Assembly: GCF_001667885.1 (NCBI RefSeq) | Contig: NZ_LZJW01000147.1 | Span: forward strand, 1-64,000 | DNA: 64,000 bases | Direction: 5' to 3' | Source of the DNA: Mycobacterium scrofulaceum | Lineage (GTDB): Bacteria; Actinomycetota; Actinomycetes; Mycobacteriales; Mycobacteriaceae | In this document: positions 6,985 to 14,852 of the stretch, piece by piece | Layout: every line of letters starts with the position of its first letter | How positions within the stretch are numbered: position 1 is the first letter of the stretch | Made by a program: the position numbers and the translations under genes | Notes under the pieces: generated by a model | Seen by the model: only the letters and a program-made list of their open reading frames with translations | Databases searched by the model: none | What the model was told of the DNA's origin: nothing

Positions 6985-8352
6985 TCAGGTGGCCGACGAG
7001 GTCGCCGGCCGCGTAGGTGTCGGTGTATCGGGTCTCGTCGGCGGGGTCACGGCTGCGGCCGGTGCCGGCGGATGCTCCCAGCCTAGAAAGCTTGGCCCGG
7101 TCACGGTGGCGATGTCTTGAATTTGGCCATCGAGAAGGGCCTTGCCCGGACCGAGGGCGAGCGCGTGGCGGTCGACGAAGATCCCGATGTCCGCCGGGCT
7201 CACCTGCGCCGGCTCGATCGGGCTGGTGACGGCGGAGCCGGGCGGCGGGATCGTTATTCCCTGCTGTTGGAACGCATCTGGGATCGCCGCTCCGCTCACT
7301 GCGGCTTTGATCGCCGCCGCGAATTGGGGGTTGGCGGCCGTCACCGTCTCGCCGTCGGGCAGGCTCACCGTGGTGGGACCGGCCGGCGCCGACGCGTCCT
7401 CGGGTGCGGCCGCATCCCGACCGTCATCTTCGTCTTCGTCGCCCGGCTGATCCGACTTGGGATCCGTGTTCGGATCCGGCTGCTCGGCGGAGTCCAGCAC
7501 GTCCTCGTCATCGAGGCCTCCCGGCCCCGGATCGGTCCTGTCCTCGCCGCCGATGCCGGGAAGTGGCAACCCGCTCGGTGTCGAGCCGAAACTCGGTAGC
7601 CCCGGAGAGAAGCTGGGCATCGTCGGCAGCGCAGGAGCCATGGGCGAAGCCGGAGCGGTCGCAGCCTCCGACGCGCCCATACCCGATAGGTCATCGGTCG
7701 GCAGACCGGGGTCGTCGGCCAGCAACGAATCCAGCAGCGGATCCCAATCCGAGTCCTCGGACGGCACTGCCGTTTCCGCGTCGGTGCCAACCGCGCGGGC
7801 CGAGGTGCGCTCGTCGGGACTCTTGGATGCGTCGTACAGTGACGTCCATGCGGCCATGAGTGCCGACTTCGACGTGTCGTCGAGGCGCGCGTTGAGGACC
7901 ACGGTGCGAATGTCCCGGAGCTTGCCGATCAGGAAGCGCTGAAAGTCGCGGGCTCCGGCCGGGGTGTCGAGGTCCGACCGCGTTCGGACCGCCGCTTCGG
8001 TGTCTTGCTGCAACCTGGTCAGCGCCTGGCTGCCTTCGACCGCATTGAGATGGGCGTTCAGGATGGCCGTGATCACTTGCATGTCCAGCTGAGAGCTCGC
8101 CGAATTCTGGTGGGCGAGGGCAGCTTCGGCGTGAGCGATGGCTTCCGCCGCCTCGCCCCGTTCTCGATCCGGTGGAGCCGCGAGTTGTTGACGGATCTTG
8201 CCCGCGATCGCCTGGAGTTGCTCGGGGCGTGTCGTCGGGGTGATCACGGCAGCCAGCTCGCTGGGCGACAGGCCCGCCTGCCACGCGTTCGGATCACCGG
8301 TGCGGTCTCGGACGTCTTTCACCGCGGCAAGAAGCTCCTCGTGCGCCGACAT
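6985..8352 (-). CDS. DUF4226-type ESX-associated protein (Rv0026 homologue)
   Basis: A 455-residue protein, close to Rv0026 in length. The N-terminal half (about 1-190) is helical and includes a segment LDTPAGARDFQRFLIGKLRDIRTVV that is paralogous to the neighbouring Rv0025 homologue (VDTPMGAREFQRFLLAKQREITSVV). The middle is Pro/Asp-rich and disordered, and the C-terminal region (about 340-455) ends in a Pro/Thr-rich tail. There are no membrane helices. The DUF4226 label comes from this shared core. Function unknown; the cluster resembles ESX secretion-associated loci. Confidence 0.78.
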   Translation of the reverse strand: MSAHEELLAAVKDVRDRTGDPNAWQAGLSPSELAAVITPTTRPEQLQAIAGKIRQQLAAPPDRERGEAAEAIAHAEAALAHQNSASSQLDMQVITAILNAHLNAVEGSQALTRLQQDTEAAVRTRSDLDTPAGARDFQRFLIGKLRDIRTVVLNARLDDTSKSALMAAWTSLYDASKSPDERTSARAVGTDAETAVPSEDSDWDPLLDSLLADDPGLPTDDLSGMGASEAATAPASPMAPALPTMPSFSPGLPSFGSTPSGLPLPGIGGEDRTDPGPGGLDDEDVLDSAEQPDPNTDPKSDQPGDEDEDDGRDAAAPEDASAPAGPTTVSLPDGETVTAANPQFAAAIKAAVSGAAIPDAFQQQGITIPPPGSAVTSPIEPAQVSPADIGIFVDRHALALGPGKALLDGQIQDIATVTGPSFLGWEHPPAPAAAVTPPTRPDTPTPTRPATSSAT

Positions 8353-8497
8353 CGGCTAGGCGACCGCCGTCGCAGCCGCGCCGATTCCGTGCGGGATGCG
8401 TTGCGATCTCTCCATGCTCGACGACCGTACCCAGGCGTGTCGTCCTCGACAATTCACCCTGCCGCGGGGTTGTGGATGGCATAGCGAGCGCTCCTTG

Positions 8498-8860
8498 CTA
8501 ACCGCTGTCAGCGGTGTACTGGTCCCGAAGTGATTCCAGCACAGCCTTTTTCGCTCGGCTGAGTTCGCGGGCATCCTCGACGACGGAGGTGATCTCGCGT
8601 TGTTTGGCCAGCAGGAAACGCTGGAACTCGCGAGCGCCCATGGGTGTATCGACTGCGAGGTTCGCCTGGTGCACGGTGGCGTGGTCGAGTTGCTCGGCGA
8701 TGGCATCCAGTCGTCGGGCGCCTTCGCGCATCGCGGCATGCGCGCTCGAGAGCACGTCCGCCAGCACCCGGTCGGCGTCGGCTACCGTGCCGTGCCGGCC
8801 GGCGAGCGCCGACTGCCGCGCCTGTATAGCGGCCACCGAAGGTCCGCCTTGTTCCGTCAT
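8498..8860 (-). CDS. DUF4226 protein (Rv0025 homologue)
   Basis: A 120-residue helical protein, exactly the length of Rv0025 when started at the ATG at 8860 (MTEQGGPSVAAIQARQ). The upstream extension to 8935 runs into the end of the NlpC/P60 gene and is less likely. It shares the core D-T-P-x-G-A-R-x-F-Q-R-F-L with the Rv0026 homologue and looks like a short paralogue of its N-terminal domain. It begins 16 bp after the NlpC/P60 gene ends, so it is probably in the same operon. Function unknown. Confidence 0.8.
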   Translation of the reverse strand: MTEQGGPSVAAIQARQSALAGRHGTVADADRVLADVLSSAHAAMREGARRLDAIAEQLDHATVHQANLAVDTPMGAREFQRFLLAKQREITSVVEDARELSRAKKAVLESLRDQYTADSG

Positions 8861-8876
8861 CGGCTCACCCTGTTCG

Positions 8877-9695
8877 TCATAGCGGTCGGCGAATAGCGAC
8901 GTTGGGACCAAGCGGGCTGATCCGCACCGAGGCACCCGAGTAGGGTGCTTCGACTACCAGATTGTTGCCGATGGCCAGCTGTACGTGTCCGGCGTGCGGG
9001 AAGACGAGGTCACCCGGCCGGACCTGCGAGCGAGGCACCGGGATCCCGTCGTTGATCTGTTGATAAGTGGTGCGGTCCAAGTGAATTCCCGCCTGTGCAT
9101 AGCTCCACTGGACCAGCCCCGAGCAATCGAACTGGTCGGGCCCCGTGGCGCCCCACACATAAGGACGACCCAGGCGCGACAGCGCGGCGCGCACCGCGAT
9201 GGCGGCCCGGCCGGTCAAACCCGCTCCGCCGGCGCGGCGGCGCCACAGTTGGTAGCGCACGGCCCGCATTTCGGCGAGGCGTCGGCGGGCCCGAAGTCGG
9301 GCCGATACGACGTGGGCGTGCTGCGCGCGTAATCGCGCCGCACGGCGACGCATCGCTTCGCGCTGGGCCATCGGGGTCGCCGGAATAGAGGCGGGCTCGG
9401 CGCGGGCCGCGTCGAGGACGTTTCCGGTCAGCTCGCGAGCCTGGACACGGTCCCGGTCGGCGCCGGCGATCACGCCCGCCACGGCGGCGTCCGTGGCCGC
9501 GGCTGCCGCGAGCCGTTGCCGACTGTGCTCCGCGGCGAGCCGGTAACCACCGCGCGCCAACCCTTCGCTCGGCCCGGCCGCGCGCCGCAACACGTTGCGG
9601 TAGTGCGCGGTGCCCGCATCGAGCGACGGCTGCTGCATGGCGCCGGCGAACATGTCATGAGCGCGGCTCAACAACTCGATTTCGCTTTGGTTCAC
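8877..9695 (-). CDS. NlpC/P60 family peptidase-like protein (Rv0024 homologue)
   Basis: A 272-residue protein with a helical N-terminal region (1-160) and a C-terminal NlpC/P60 domain (about 163-272). The catalytic residues can be placed: Cys191 in QFDCSGLVQWSY, His237 in HAGHVQLAIG and Glu249 in NLVVEAPYSG as the third polar residue. NlpC/P60 enzymes cleave the D-Glu-mesoDAP bond of peptidoglycan stem peptides. No signal peptide or membrane anchor is visible, so if it acts on the wall it would need a non-Sec export route. It overlaps the upstream regulator gene by 4 bp. Confidence 0.87.
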   Translation of the reverse strand: MNQSEIELLSRAHDMFAGAMQQPSLDAGTAHYRNVLRRAAGPSEGLARGGYRLAAEHSRQRLAAAAATDAAVAGVIAGADRDRVQARELTGNVLDAARAEPASIPATPMAQREAMRRRAARLRAQHAHVVSARLRARRRLAEMRAVRYQLWRRRAGGAGLTGRAAIAVRAALSRLGRPYVWGATGPDQFDCSGLVQWSYAQAGIHLDRTTYQQINDGIPVPRSQVRPGDLVFPHAGHVQLAIGNNLVVEAPYSGASVRISPLGPNVAIRRPL

Positions 9696-10459
9696 TGCGC
9701 CCCCTGCCCGTGTTCGCCCGACTCGACGGCGTCGACGAAGGCGCGCACGCGGGGGAGCGCCCCCGGTGGGATAACCCCCCGGTTACGGATGTCCCACATC
9801 TCGTCGACGTCGACACCGACCAGCGTGGCGATGATGGCCTCGGGCAACGCCGACTGCGCGCACGCCCTGTCGAACCGGGCGCTCAGACTGGTCGGCATCC
9901 GCTTCAGCAGGGCGGTCCGCGTCGCCTCGAGGGCTTGCAGGTGCTCCATCAGCCGGCCCGTGGAGTCCGCGCCCGCATTGACCGCGACCCGCCAGGAGCC
10001 GGCGGCCAGCATCTCTGCCTTCACGCACTGAGCGATCACAGACAGAATATACGTCTCATATTCGTTTGATGTTGTCGCCGGGAGACGATCGATGACCGAT
10101 TTGAGCGCTTCGAGCTGAGCTTCGGCATATCCTTCCAGCACTTCTGTGTCGCTGTGACGGTCCACGACGACGGGTCCACTGCGCCGGGCGGGGACGGCAG
10201 AGGGGGGCTGGGCGGCCATCAACCGGGCCAGTTCCGCCTCGGGATCGGCCGCCACCAGCAGCCGAGAATAGGTGCCCGGCGGCAAGCCGAGCCCGTTCTC
10301 GACCTTCTGAACTGTACTTTTGTGCGGTTTGCGGGCGCCACGTTCCAGGAAGCTGAGGCCCATGATGCTGACACCCGTCGCTGCGGCGAGGTCGGCTAGG
10401 GACCAGTCACGTGACTCTCGCAACGCACGGATAGCCGCGCCGGCCGATTCACGGCTCAC
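9692..10459 (-). CDS. XRE-family transcriptional regulator (Rv0023 homologue)
   Basis: A 255-residue protein starting at GTG 10459. The N-terminal 60 residues form a lambda-Cro/XRE helix-turn-helix (IRALRESRDWSLADLAAATGVSIMGLSFLERGARKPH). The rest is a helical regulatory region with no known ligand motif. The length matches Rv0023, which is divergent from whiB5 as here. It overlaps the NlpC/P60 gene (ATGA at 9692-9695), so it heads the operon. The direct repeats in the divergent promoter are candidate binding sites for it. Confidence 0.87.
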   Translation of the reverse strand: MSRESAGAAIRALRESRDWSLADLAAATGVSIMGLSFLERGARKPHKSTVQKVENGLGLPPGTYSRLLVAADPEAELARLMAAQPPSAVPARRSGPVVVDRHSDTEVLEGYAEAQLEALKSVIDRLPATTSNEYETYILSVIAQCVKAEMLAAGSWRVAVNAGADSTGRLMEHLQALEATRTALLKRMPTSLSARFDRACAQSALPEAIIATLVGVDVDEMWDIRNRGVIPPGALPRVRAFVDAVESGEHGQGAQ

Positions 10460-10514
10460 CGCACGCTCCGGCCATAGGCCGGATACTACACAGCGGGCAC
10501 CGTATCGCTATGTA

Positions 10515-10580
10515 TATACGTTGTTGTCTCGTTTCTCTTGCGTGAGCGCCCCTTATCTGTATACGCTTTTGTCTACGTTT
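10515..10580. promoter_or_regulatory. Direct-repeat operator candidate in the Rv0023-whiB5 divergent promoter
   Basis: Two related 20-21 bp elements lie 45 bp apart: 10515-10534 and 10560-10580. Both read TATACG-N3-TTGTCT-(A)-CGTTT. They sit in the 143-bp gap between the divergently transcribed XRE regulator and whiB5, and the second ends 22 bp before the whiB5 start. The region is AT-richer than its surroundings. The likely role is an operator for one of the two regulators; this is inferred from position and repetition only. Confidence 0.6.
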
Positions 10581-10602
10581 CACGCTCGACAAGGAGACCG
10601 AC

Positions 10603-11019
10603 ATGGGACACCCCTGCGCTGCCAACCCGGAACTGTGGTTCGGCTATCCCGACGACGATGGTGGCGACGGCGCGGCGAAGGCCCGCGCGTACGAGCGGTC
10701 GGCCGTCGAGGCGCGCATCCAGTGCCTGCGCCGCTGCCCGTTGGCGCAGCAGCGCCGGTGCGCCCAACACGCCATCGCGCACCGCGAGGAGTACGGCGTC
10801 TGGGCCGGGGTCAAACTCCCCGGGGGCCAGTACCGCAAGCGCGAACAGTTGGCCCAGGCCCACGATGTCCTGCGGCGCATCGCGTCCGGAGAGATCAACT
10901 CCCGACAGCTGCCGGAGAACGCGGCTCTGCTCGCCAATCACGAGCACGAGTCGGTTGCGGTGGCCGCGGTGGTGCTGCATCTGCACATCGCCAAGGTGGG
11001 GCCTCGCTCGGCCGCCTGA
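10603..11019 (+). CDS. whiB5: WhiB-family Fe-S regulator WhiB5
   Basis: A 138-residue WhiB protein. The four Fe-S cluster cysteines are Cys5, Cys41, Cys45 and Cys53 (C-Xn-C-X3-C-X7-C), followed by the G(V/I)WAG-type turn (EYGVWAGVKLPGG). These proteins bind a 4Fe-4S cluster and act as redox- or NO-responsive transcription factors. Length and position opposite the Rv0023 homologue match WhiB5 (Rv0022c). The ATG at 10603 follows an AAGGAGA ribosome-binding site. The Trp of the turn is present. Confidence 0.92.
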   Translation: MGHPCAANPELWFGYPDDDGGDGAAKARAYERSAVEARIQCLRRCPLAQQRRCAQHAIAHREEYGVWAGVKLPGGQYRKREQLAQAHDVLRRIASGEINSRQLPENAALLANHEHESVAVAAVVLHLHIAKVGPRSAA

Positions 11020-11109
11020 AGTTCCGTCCTGCTCAGGCGCCGTTTGCTGGCGTGGCCAACGGGGTAGAGCTTCGGCACGACCGAGTCCGTCGACCCGAAG
11101 GCGGGATCC

Positions 11110-12492
11110 ATGACGTTCGACCTGACCCCGACGGCAGCGCAGCACGACCTGGCCCGGCGGGCTCACGAGTTCGCCGAAGAAGTAATCCGACCCGTGGCGC
11201 TCCACTACGACCAACGGCAAGAGTTTCCGTGGCCGGTGTTGGAAGAGGCAGCGCAGCGCGGCTTCTACAGCCCGCTGTTCTACCGCGATCTGATCGGAGA
11301 CCCGACCGGTCTGTCGTTGCCGATGTTCATGGAGGAACTGTTCTGGGGCTGCGCCGGGATCGGGCTGGCGATCGTGATGCCGGCGTTGGCGCTTTCGGCA
11401 ATCGGGCAGGCGGCATCCCCGGAACAAATGCTGGAGTGGGCGCCCGAATGCTTCGGAACCCCAGGCGATCTCAAGCTCGCGGCGCTGGCGATCTCGGAGC
11501 CCGAGGGCGGCAGCGATGTGCGGAATCTGCGCACCCGCGCGCGCCGCGACGGTGACGACTGGATCATCGACGGACACAAGATGTGGATCGGCAACGGCGG
11601 AATCGCCGACGTCCACGTGGTCAACGCCGTCGTCGACGAGGAGCTCGGCCATCGCGGTCAGGCGCTGTTCGTGGTGCCCGGTGGCACGCCCGGGCTCAAG
11701 CTGGTTCGCAAGCTGGACAAACTGGGCTGCCGTGCGTCCCACACCGCCGAGTTGCTGTTCGAGGGCGTCCGCGTCCCCGGCGCCAATCTCCTTGGCGGAG
11801 AAGAGAAGTTGGAGCACAAACTCGCCAAGGCTCGCGAGGTCGTGGCGGGCGGCAAGCGGTCGGGCTCGGCCACTCTCGGCACCTTCGAACAGACCCGGCC
11901 GATGGTCGCCGCGCAGGCCATCGGCATCGCGCGCGCCGCGCTGGAATACGCGACGGCGTACGCCACCGAGCGCGAGGCATTCGGCGCGCCGATCATCGAC
12001 AACCAGGGCATCGCCTTTCCGCTGGCGGAGCTGGCCACCCAGATCGATGCGGCGCGGTTGCTGACCTGGCGGGCGTCGTGGATGGCGGCCAACAACGTGC
12101 CCTTCGAACGCGGGGAAGGGTCGATGTCGAAAATGGCCGCCAGTGAGGTGGCCGTCAAGGCCACCGAACGCGCGATTCAGACCATGGGTGGCTGGGGCTA
12201 CATCACCGATCACCCGGTGGAGAAGTGGTACCGGGATGCCAAGCTGTACACCATCTTTGAGGGCACCAGCGAGATCCAGCGGATGGTCATCGCCAATGCG
12301 CTGGGAGCCACCGTCGGCACGCCGCCTCTGCACGTGGTGCTTGAACCGTCCGGCGGACCGTTGAACCGCGTCTTCGGTCGAGGCACCCCGCTGCGCTCGC
12401 GAGCCGCCGACACCGCGTTGTCGATGCAGGACCGGGTGCCCGAGCCGGTCATGCGGCTGGCCATGCGGGTGCTCCGACCCCCACGTAAGTAA
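11110..12492 (+). CDS. Acyl-CoA dehydrogenase
   Basis: A 460-residue FAD-dependent acyl-CoA dehydrogenase, predicted to catalyse alpha,beta-oxidation of an acyl-CoA. Signatures: LAALAISEPEGGSDV in the middle domain, WIGNGGIAD, and the C-terminal IFEGTSEIQRMVIA with the usual catalytic Glu position. The length is normal plus a C-terminal tail (about residues 400-460). It begins 90 bp after whiB5 in the same direction. M. tuberculosis has a different oxidoreductase (Rv0021c) next to whiB5, so this segment differs between species. The substrate chain is unknown. Confidence 0.9.
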   Translation: MTFDLTPTAAQHDLARRAHEFAEEVIRPVALHYDQRQEFPWPVLEEAAQRGFYSPLFYRDLIGDPTGLSLPMFMEELFWGCAGIGLAIVMPALALSAIGQAASPEQMLEWAPECFGTPGDLKLAALAISEPEGGSDVRNLRTRARRDGDDWIIDGHKMWIGNGGIADVHVVNAVVDEELGHRGQALFVVPGGTPGLKLVRKLDKLGCRASHTAELLFEGVRVPGANLLGGEEKLEHKLAKAREVVAGGKRSGSATLGTFEQTRPMVAAQAIGIARAALEYATAYATEREAFGAPIIDNQGIAFPLAELATQIDAARLLTWRASWMAANNVPFERGEGSMSKMAASEVAVKATERAIQTMGGWGYITDHPVEKWYRDAKLYTIFEGTSEIQRMVIANALGATVGTPPLHVVLEPSGGPLNRVFGRGTPLRSRAADTALSMQDRVPEPVMRLAMRVLRPPRK

Positions 12493-12519
12493 CGGACGTG
12501 GGTACGGTCGGGGTGGACG

Positions 12520-13503
12520 ATGAGCAATCTTGAGCCGGCGCCGATCGAAGTCGCCTGCGCTGCTGCACCGAGCGCGGGCACCGAGGTGCTGCGTCCCCGC
12601 GAGGTTCCGTTGGGCGGGCCCCGGGCGATGCGCGTACGACGCACGCTGCCACAACGCCAGCGCTCGCTGATCGGCGCCTGGTGCTTCATCGACCATTACG
12701 GTCCGGCCTCCGCGCGCATGGACGTCCCCCCGCATCCGCACACCGGACTACAAACCGTCAGCTGGTTGTTCAGTGGGGAAGTGGAGCACAACGACAGCGC
12801 CGGCGTGCACGCGGCCGTTCGCCCCGGCGAGTTGAATCTCATGACCGCCGGCGCCGGGATCTGCCACTCTGAGGTGTCGGTTCGATCGGGGGCGGCGTTG
12901 CACGGTGTCCAGCTCTGGGTGGCGCTGCCCGGTTCGGATCGCGACACCGGTCGCGCCTTCGCCCACTACGCGCCTGCACCGACCTCTTTGCCCGGCGCGA
13001 CGGTGCGGGTATTCCTCGGAGAACTGGCCGGCAGCCGGTCCCCGGTGCATACCTTCACGCCGTTGCTGGGCGCCCAGGTCGATCTCGACGCCCTGACTCG
13101 CCTGGATCTCGATATCGATCCGGCCTTCGAGCACGGTGTGCTCTGCGATTCGGGTGCGGTCCGGGTCGAGGAAGCCGCTCTGACCGTCGCCGAGTTGGCG
13201 TACCTGAGGCCCGGCCGCTCGTCGTTGCGACTGCACAACGACGGGGACCGGCCCGCGCGGGTATTGCTGCTCGGCGGGACGCCGTTCACCGAAGAACTGG
13301 TCATGTGGTGGAACTTCGTGGGACGAAGCCACGACGACATCGTGGCTTACCGCCAACTCTGGGAGGCCGGCGACGACCGCTTCGGTGCCGTCCACGGCTA
13401 CCGGGGTTCGCTTACCCGACTGCCCGCCCCGCCGTTGCCGACCACTCGGCTGCGGCCTCGACCGATACCGCAAGGAAAGGAAGGCAACAATGGCCACCGA
13501 TAA
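12520..13503 (+). CDS. Pirin-family cupin protein
   Basis: A 327-residue bicupin of the pirin family. The N-terminal cupin has the metal-binding pattern: HPHTGLQTVSWLFSGEVEHNDS and GICHSE, which supply the three His and one Glu iron ligands. Pirins include quercetin dioxygenases and metal-binding regulators; the role here is not clear. It is spaced 27 bp from the acyl-CoA dehydrogenase and overlaps the GNAT gene by 14 bp, so the three are likely an operon. Confidence 0.88.
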   Translation: MSNLEPAPIEVACAAAPSAGTEVLRPREVPLGGPRAMRVRRTLPQRQRSLIGAWCFIDHYGPASARMDVPPHPHTGLQTVSWLFSGEVEHNDSAGVHAAVRPGELNLMTAGAGICHSEVSVRSGAALHGVQLWVALPGSDRDTGRAFAHYAPAPTSLPGATVRVFLGELAGSRSPVHTFTPLLGAQVDLDALTRLDLDIDPAFEHGVLCDSGAVRVEEAALTVAELAYLRPGRSSLRLHNDGDRPARVLLLGGTPFTEELVMWWNFVGRSHDDIVAYRQLWEAGDDRFGAVHGYRGSLTRLPAPPLPTTRLRPRPIPQGKEGNNGHR

Positions 13504-13819
13504 GACCGGGGCAGAGACGACCGTGAACCTCGAGGAGGGCCGGTACACCATCGCCGTGGAAGGCAAACAAGTCGGCCTCGCCGACTTCGCCGATCGCGGC
13601 GACCAGCGCGTCTTCTACCACACCGAAATCGACCCGGCGTACGGCGGACGGGGGCTGGCGACGATCCTCGTCGAGGAGGCGCTGAATGAGGCGCGCGGCG
13701 AAGGCAAGCGCATCGTCCCGGTGTGCTCGATGATCGGCACCGTGCTCAAGAAGCACCCCGAATTCGATGACATCACCGATGCCGTGACGCCAGACATTCT
13801 GCGGTGGGTGCAGTCGTAG
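13490..13819 (+). CDS. Small GNAT-type N-acetyltransferase (YjdJ-like)
   Basis: A 109-residue protein of the minimal GNAT fold (Gcn5-related, GNAT_acetyltr_2 type). The acetyl-CoA-binding loop is YGGRGLATILVEEAL. The fold continues with KRIVPVCSMIGTVLKKHPEF, typical of the YjdJ group of small acetyltransferases whose substrates are largely unknown. The ATG at 13490 follows AAGGAAAGG and overlaps the pirin stop by 14 bp, so a longer in-frame start at 13385 inside pirin is unlikely. Confidence 0.87.
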   Translation: MATDKTGAETTVNLEEGRYTIAVEGKQVGLADFADRGDQRVFYHTEIDPAYGGRGLATILVEEALNEARGEGKRIVPVCSMIGTVLKKHPEFDDITDAVTPDILRWVQS

Positions 13820-13914
13820 CGGTCACCGCGACGCAATGGCGTGGCAGCTCGGCGAATAGCGGTGCAGTCTCGTTTCTGGTCGCGGTCCGCTCGTCAGCCC
13901 TCGCCGGACATCGC

Positions 13915-14349
13915 TTAAGTAAGCCCTTGCTCCTCGCGCCAGCTTGACCAATACTTTTCCGAATCTGCACGGCGCAGCGCGCACAGCTCGTCACATGTGG
14001 CTTTCAGTGTCGAAGCGCCCGAGAGAAGCCTTTCGACGGCGCCGAGGTTTTCACGCACCCAGATTGCTTCATCCGGGGCAGGCAAATAGTGAATCAGTCG
14101 ATCGTTGTCAATATATTGTTTGATCAGCGAAGGCCAGAACCAGTTTTCTGGTTGCGTTAGCTTGGACGGCGCGACCAAGATTTCTATTTGGCCCCGATCG
14201 TAGATCAGCGCAAATGTTAATGCGGGTCCAACTAACGTCAAAGAGGCACTCGGTGCGTCCTTCGCGACGTGTGAATCAGCGATCCGGTATTGCGGGTTTA
14301 AGTACAGGAAATCGAAGTACTTCAGAAAAAATTCGAAAAGGGCCTTCAT
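13915..14349 (-). CDS. Probable immunity protein, second copy
   Basis: A 144-residue protein clearly paralogous to the gene immediately upstream. Both start MKAL-(F/L)-EF, share F-L-Y-L-N-P-x-Y-R-I-x-D-S, a D-R-G-Q-I segment, a NWF-x-x-SLI-x-QY block, and a C-terminal D-E-L-x-x-L-R-R. It is soluble and mixed alpha/beta by composition, with no catalytic motif. Base composition is noticeably AT-richer than the surrounding genes, a sign of recent acquisition. Its position after a large modular protein suggests an immunity role; this is inference. Confidence 0.72.
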   Translation of the reverse strand: MKALFEFFLKYFDFLYLNPQYRIADSHVAKDAPSASLTLVGPALTFALIYDRGQIEILVAPSKLTQPENWFWPSLIKQYIDNDRLIHYLPAPDEAIWVRENLGAVERLLSGASTLKATCDELCALRRADSEKYWSSWREEQGLT

Positions 14350-14417
14350 CGACGACGCCGCAATCTGATGTCTCGAGTCAACAGGCTCGACACGTTAAGC
14401 ACGTTACCGAGAACGGC

Positions 14418-14852
14418 CTAGAGGTCGTCCGGTTTCGGCCAGCCCCACTTCTTCGATGAATTGGACCTGCGTAGCGAGACCAACTCATCAGCTGTGCGGT
14501 CAGCGGTGGGCCGATCGGCGAAAAGCTGCTCTACGCGTTTCAAATTTACTGACAGCCAACTGGCTTGATCGGCGGGTGATGCGGCGCCAGTATCGTCGCC
14601 GCCCTCAAGGTACTGACGAATCAGGGAAGCCGCGAACCAATTGTCGCCGCCTCCCAGCAATGTGGGCACTGCCGCGAAGTATATCTGTCCACGATCGTTC
14701 ACGACATCCCACCTGAGCAGCTCGCCGGAAAAGGAAATCGACGCATCGATGTCGGCGAGGCCCCGGGTGGTCGAATCCGTGATCCTATACTCAGGGTTGA
14801 GGTACAAGAATCCTGCGTATTGCAGAATGAACTCTAGCAGCGCTTTCATCAC
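14418..14852 (-). CDS. Probable immunity protein, first copy
   Basis: A 144-residue protein, same length as and paralogous to the downstream gene (shared FLYLNPEYRI, DRGQIYFA, NWFAASLIRQYL, ADELVSLRRS). Its start overlaps the stop of the large gene upstream (ATGA at 14849-14852), the close coupling expected for a toxin-immunity pair. No membrane helix or known enzymatic motif. The two copies may neutralise different toxin variants, or one may be an orphan left by toxin tail exchange. Confidence 0.75.
   Translation of the reverse strand: MMKALLEFILQYAGFLYLNPEYRITDSTTRGLADIDASISFSGELLRWDVVNDRGQIYFAAVPTLLGGGDNWFAASLIRQYLEGGDDTGAASPADQASWLSVNLKRVEQLFADRPTADRTADELVSLRRSNSSKKWGWPKPDDL

Noticed and set aside
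10573..12741. A 722-codon minus-strand frame over whiB5 and the acyl-CoA dehydrogenase
   Set aside because: Both plus-strand genes are clear family members with start signals; the reverse frame has no domain.
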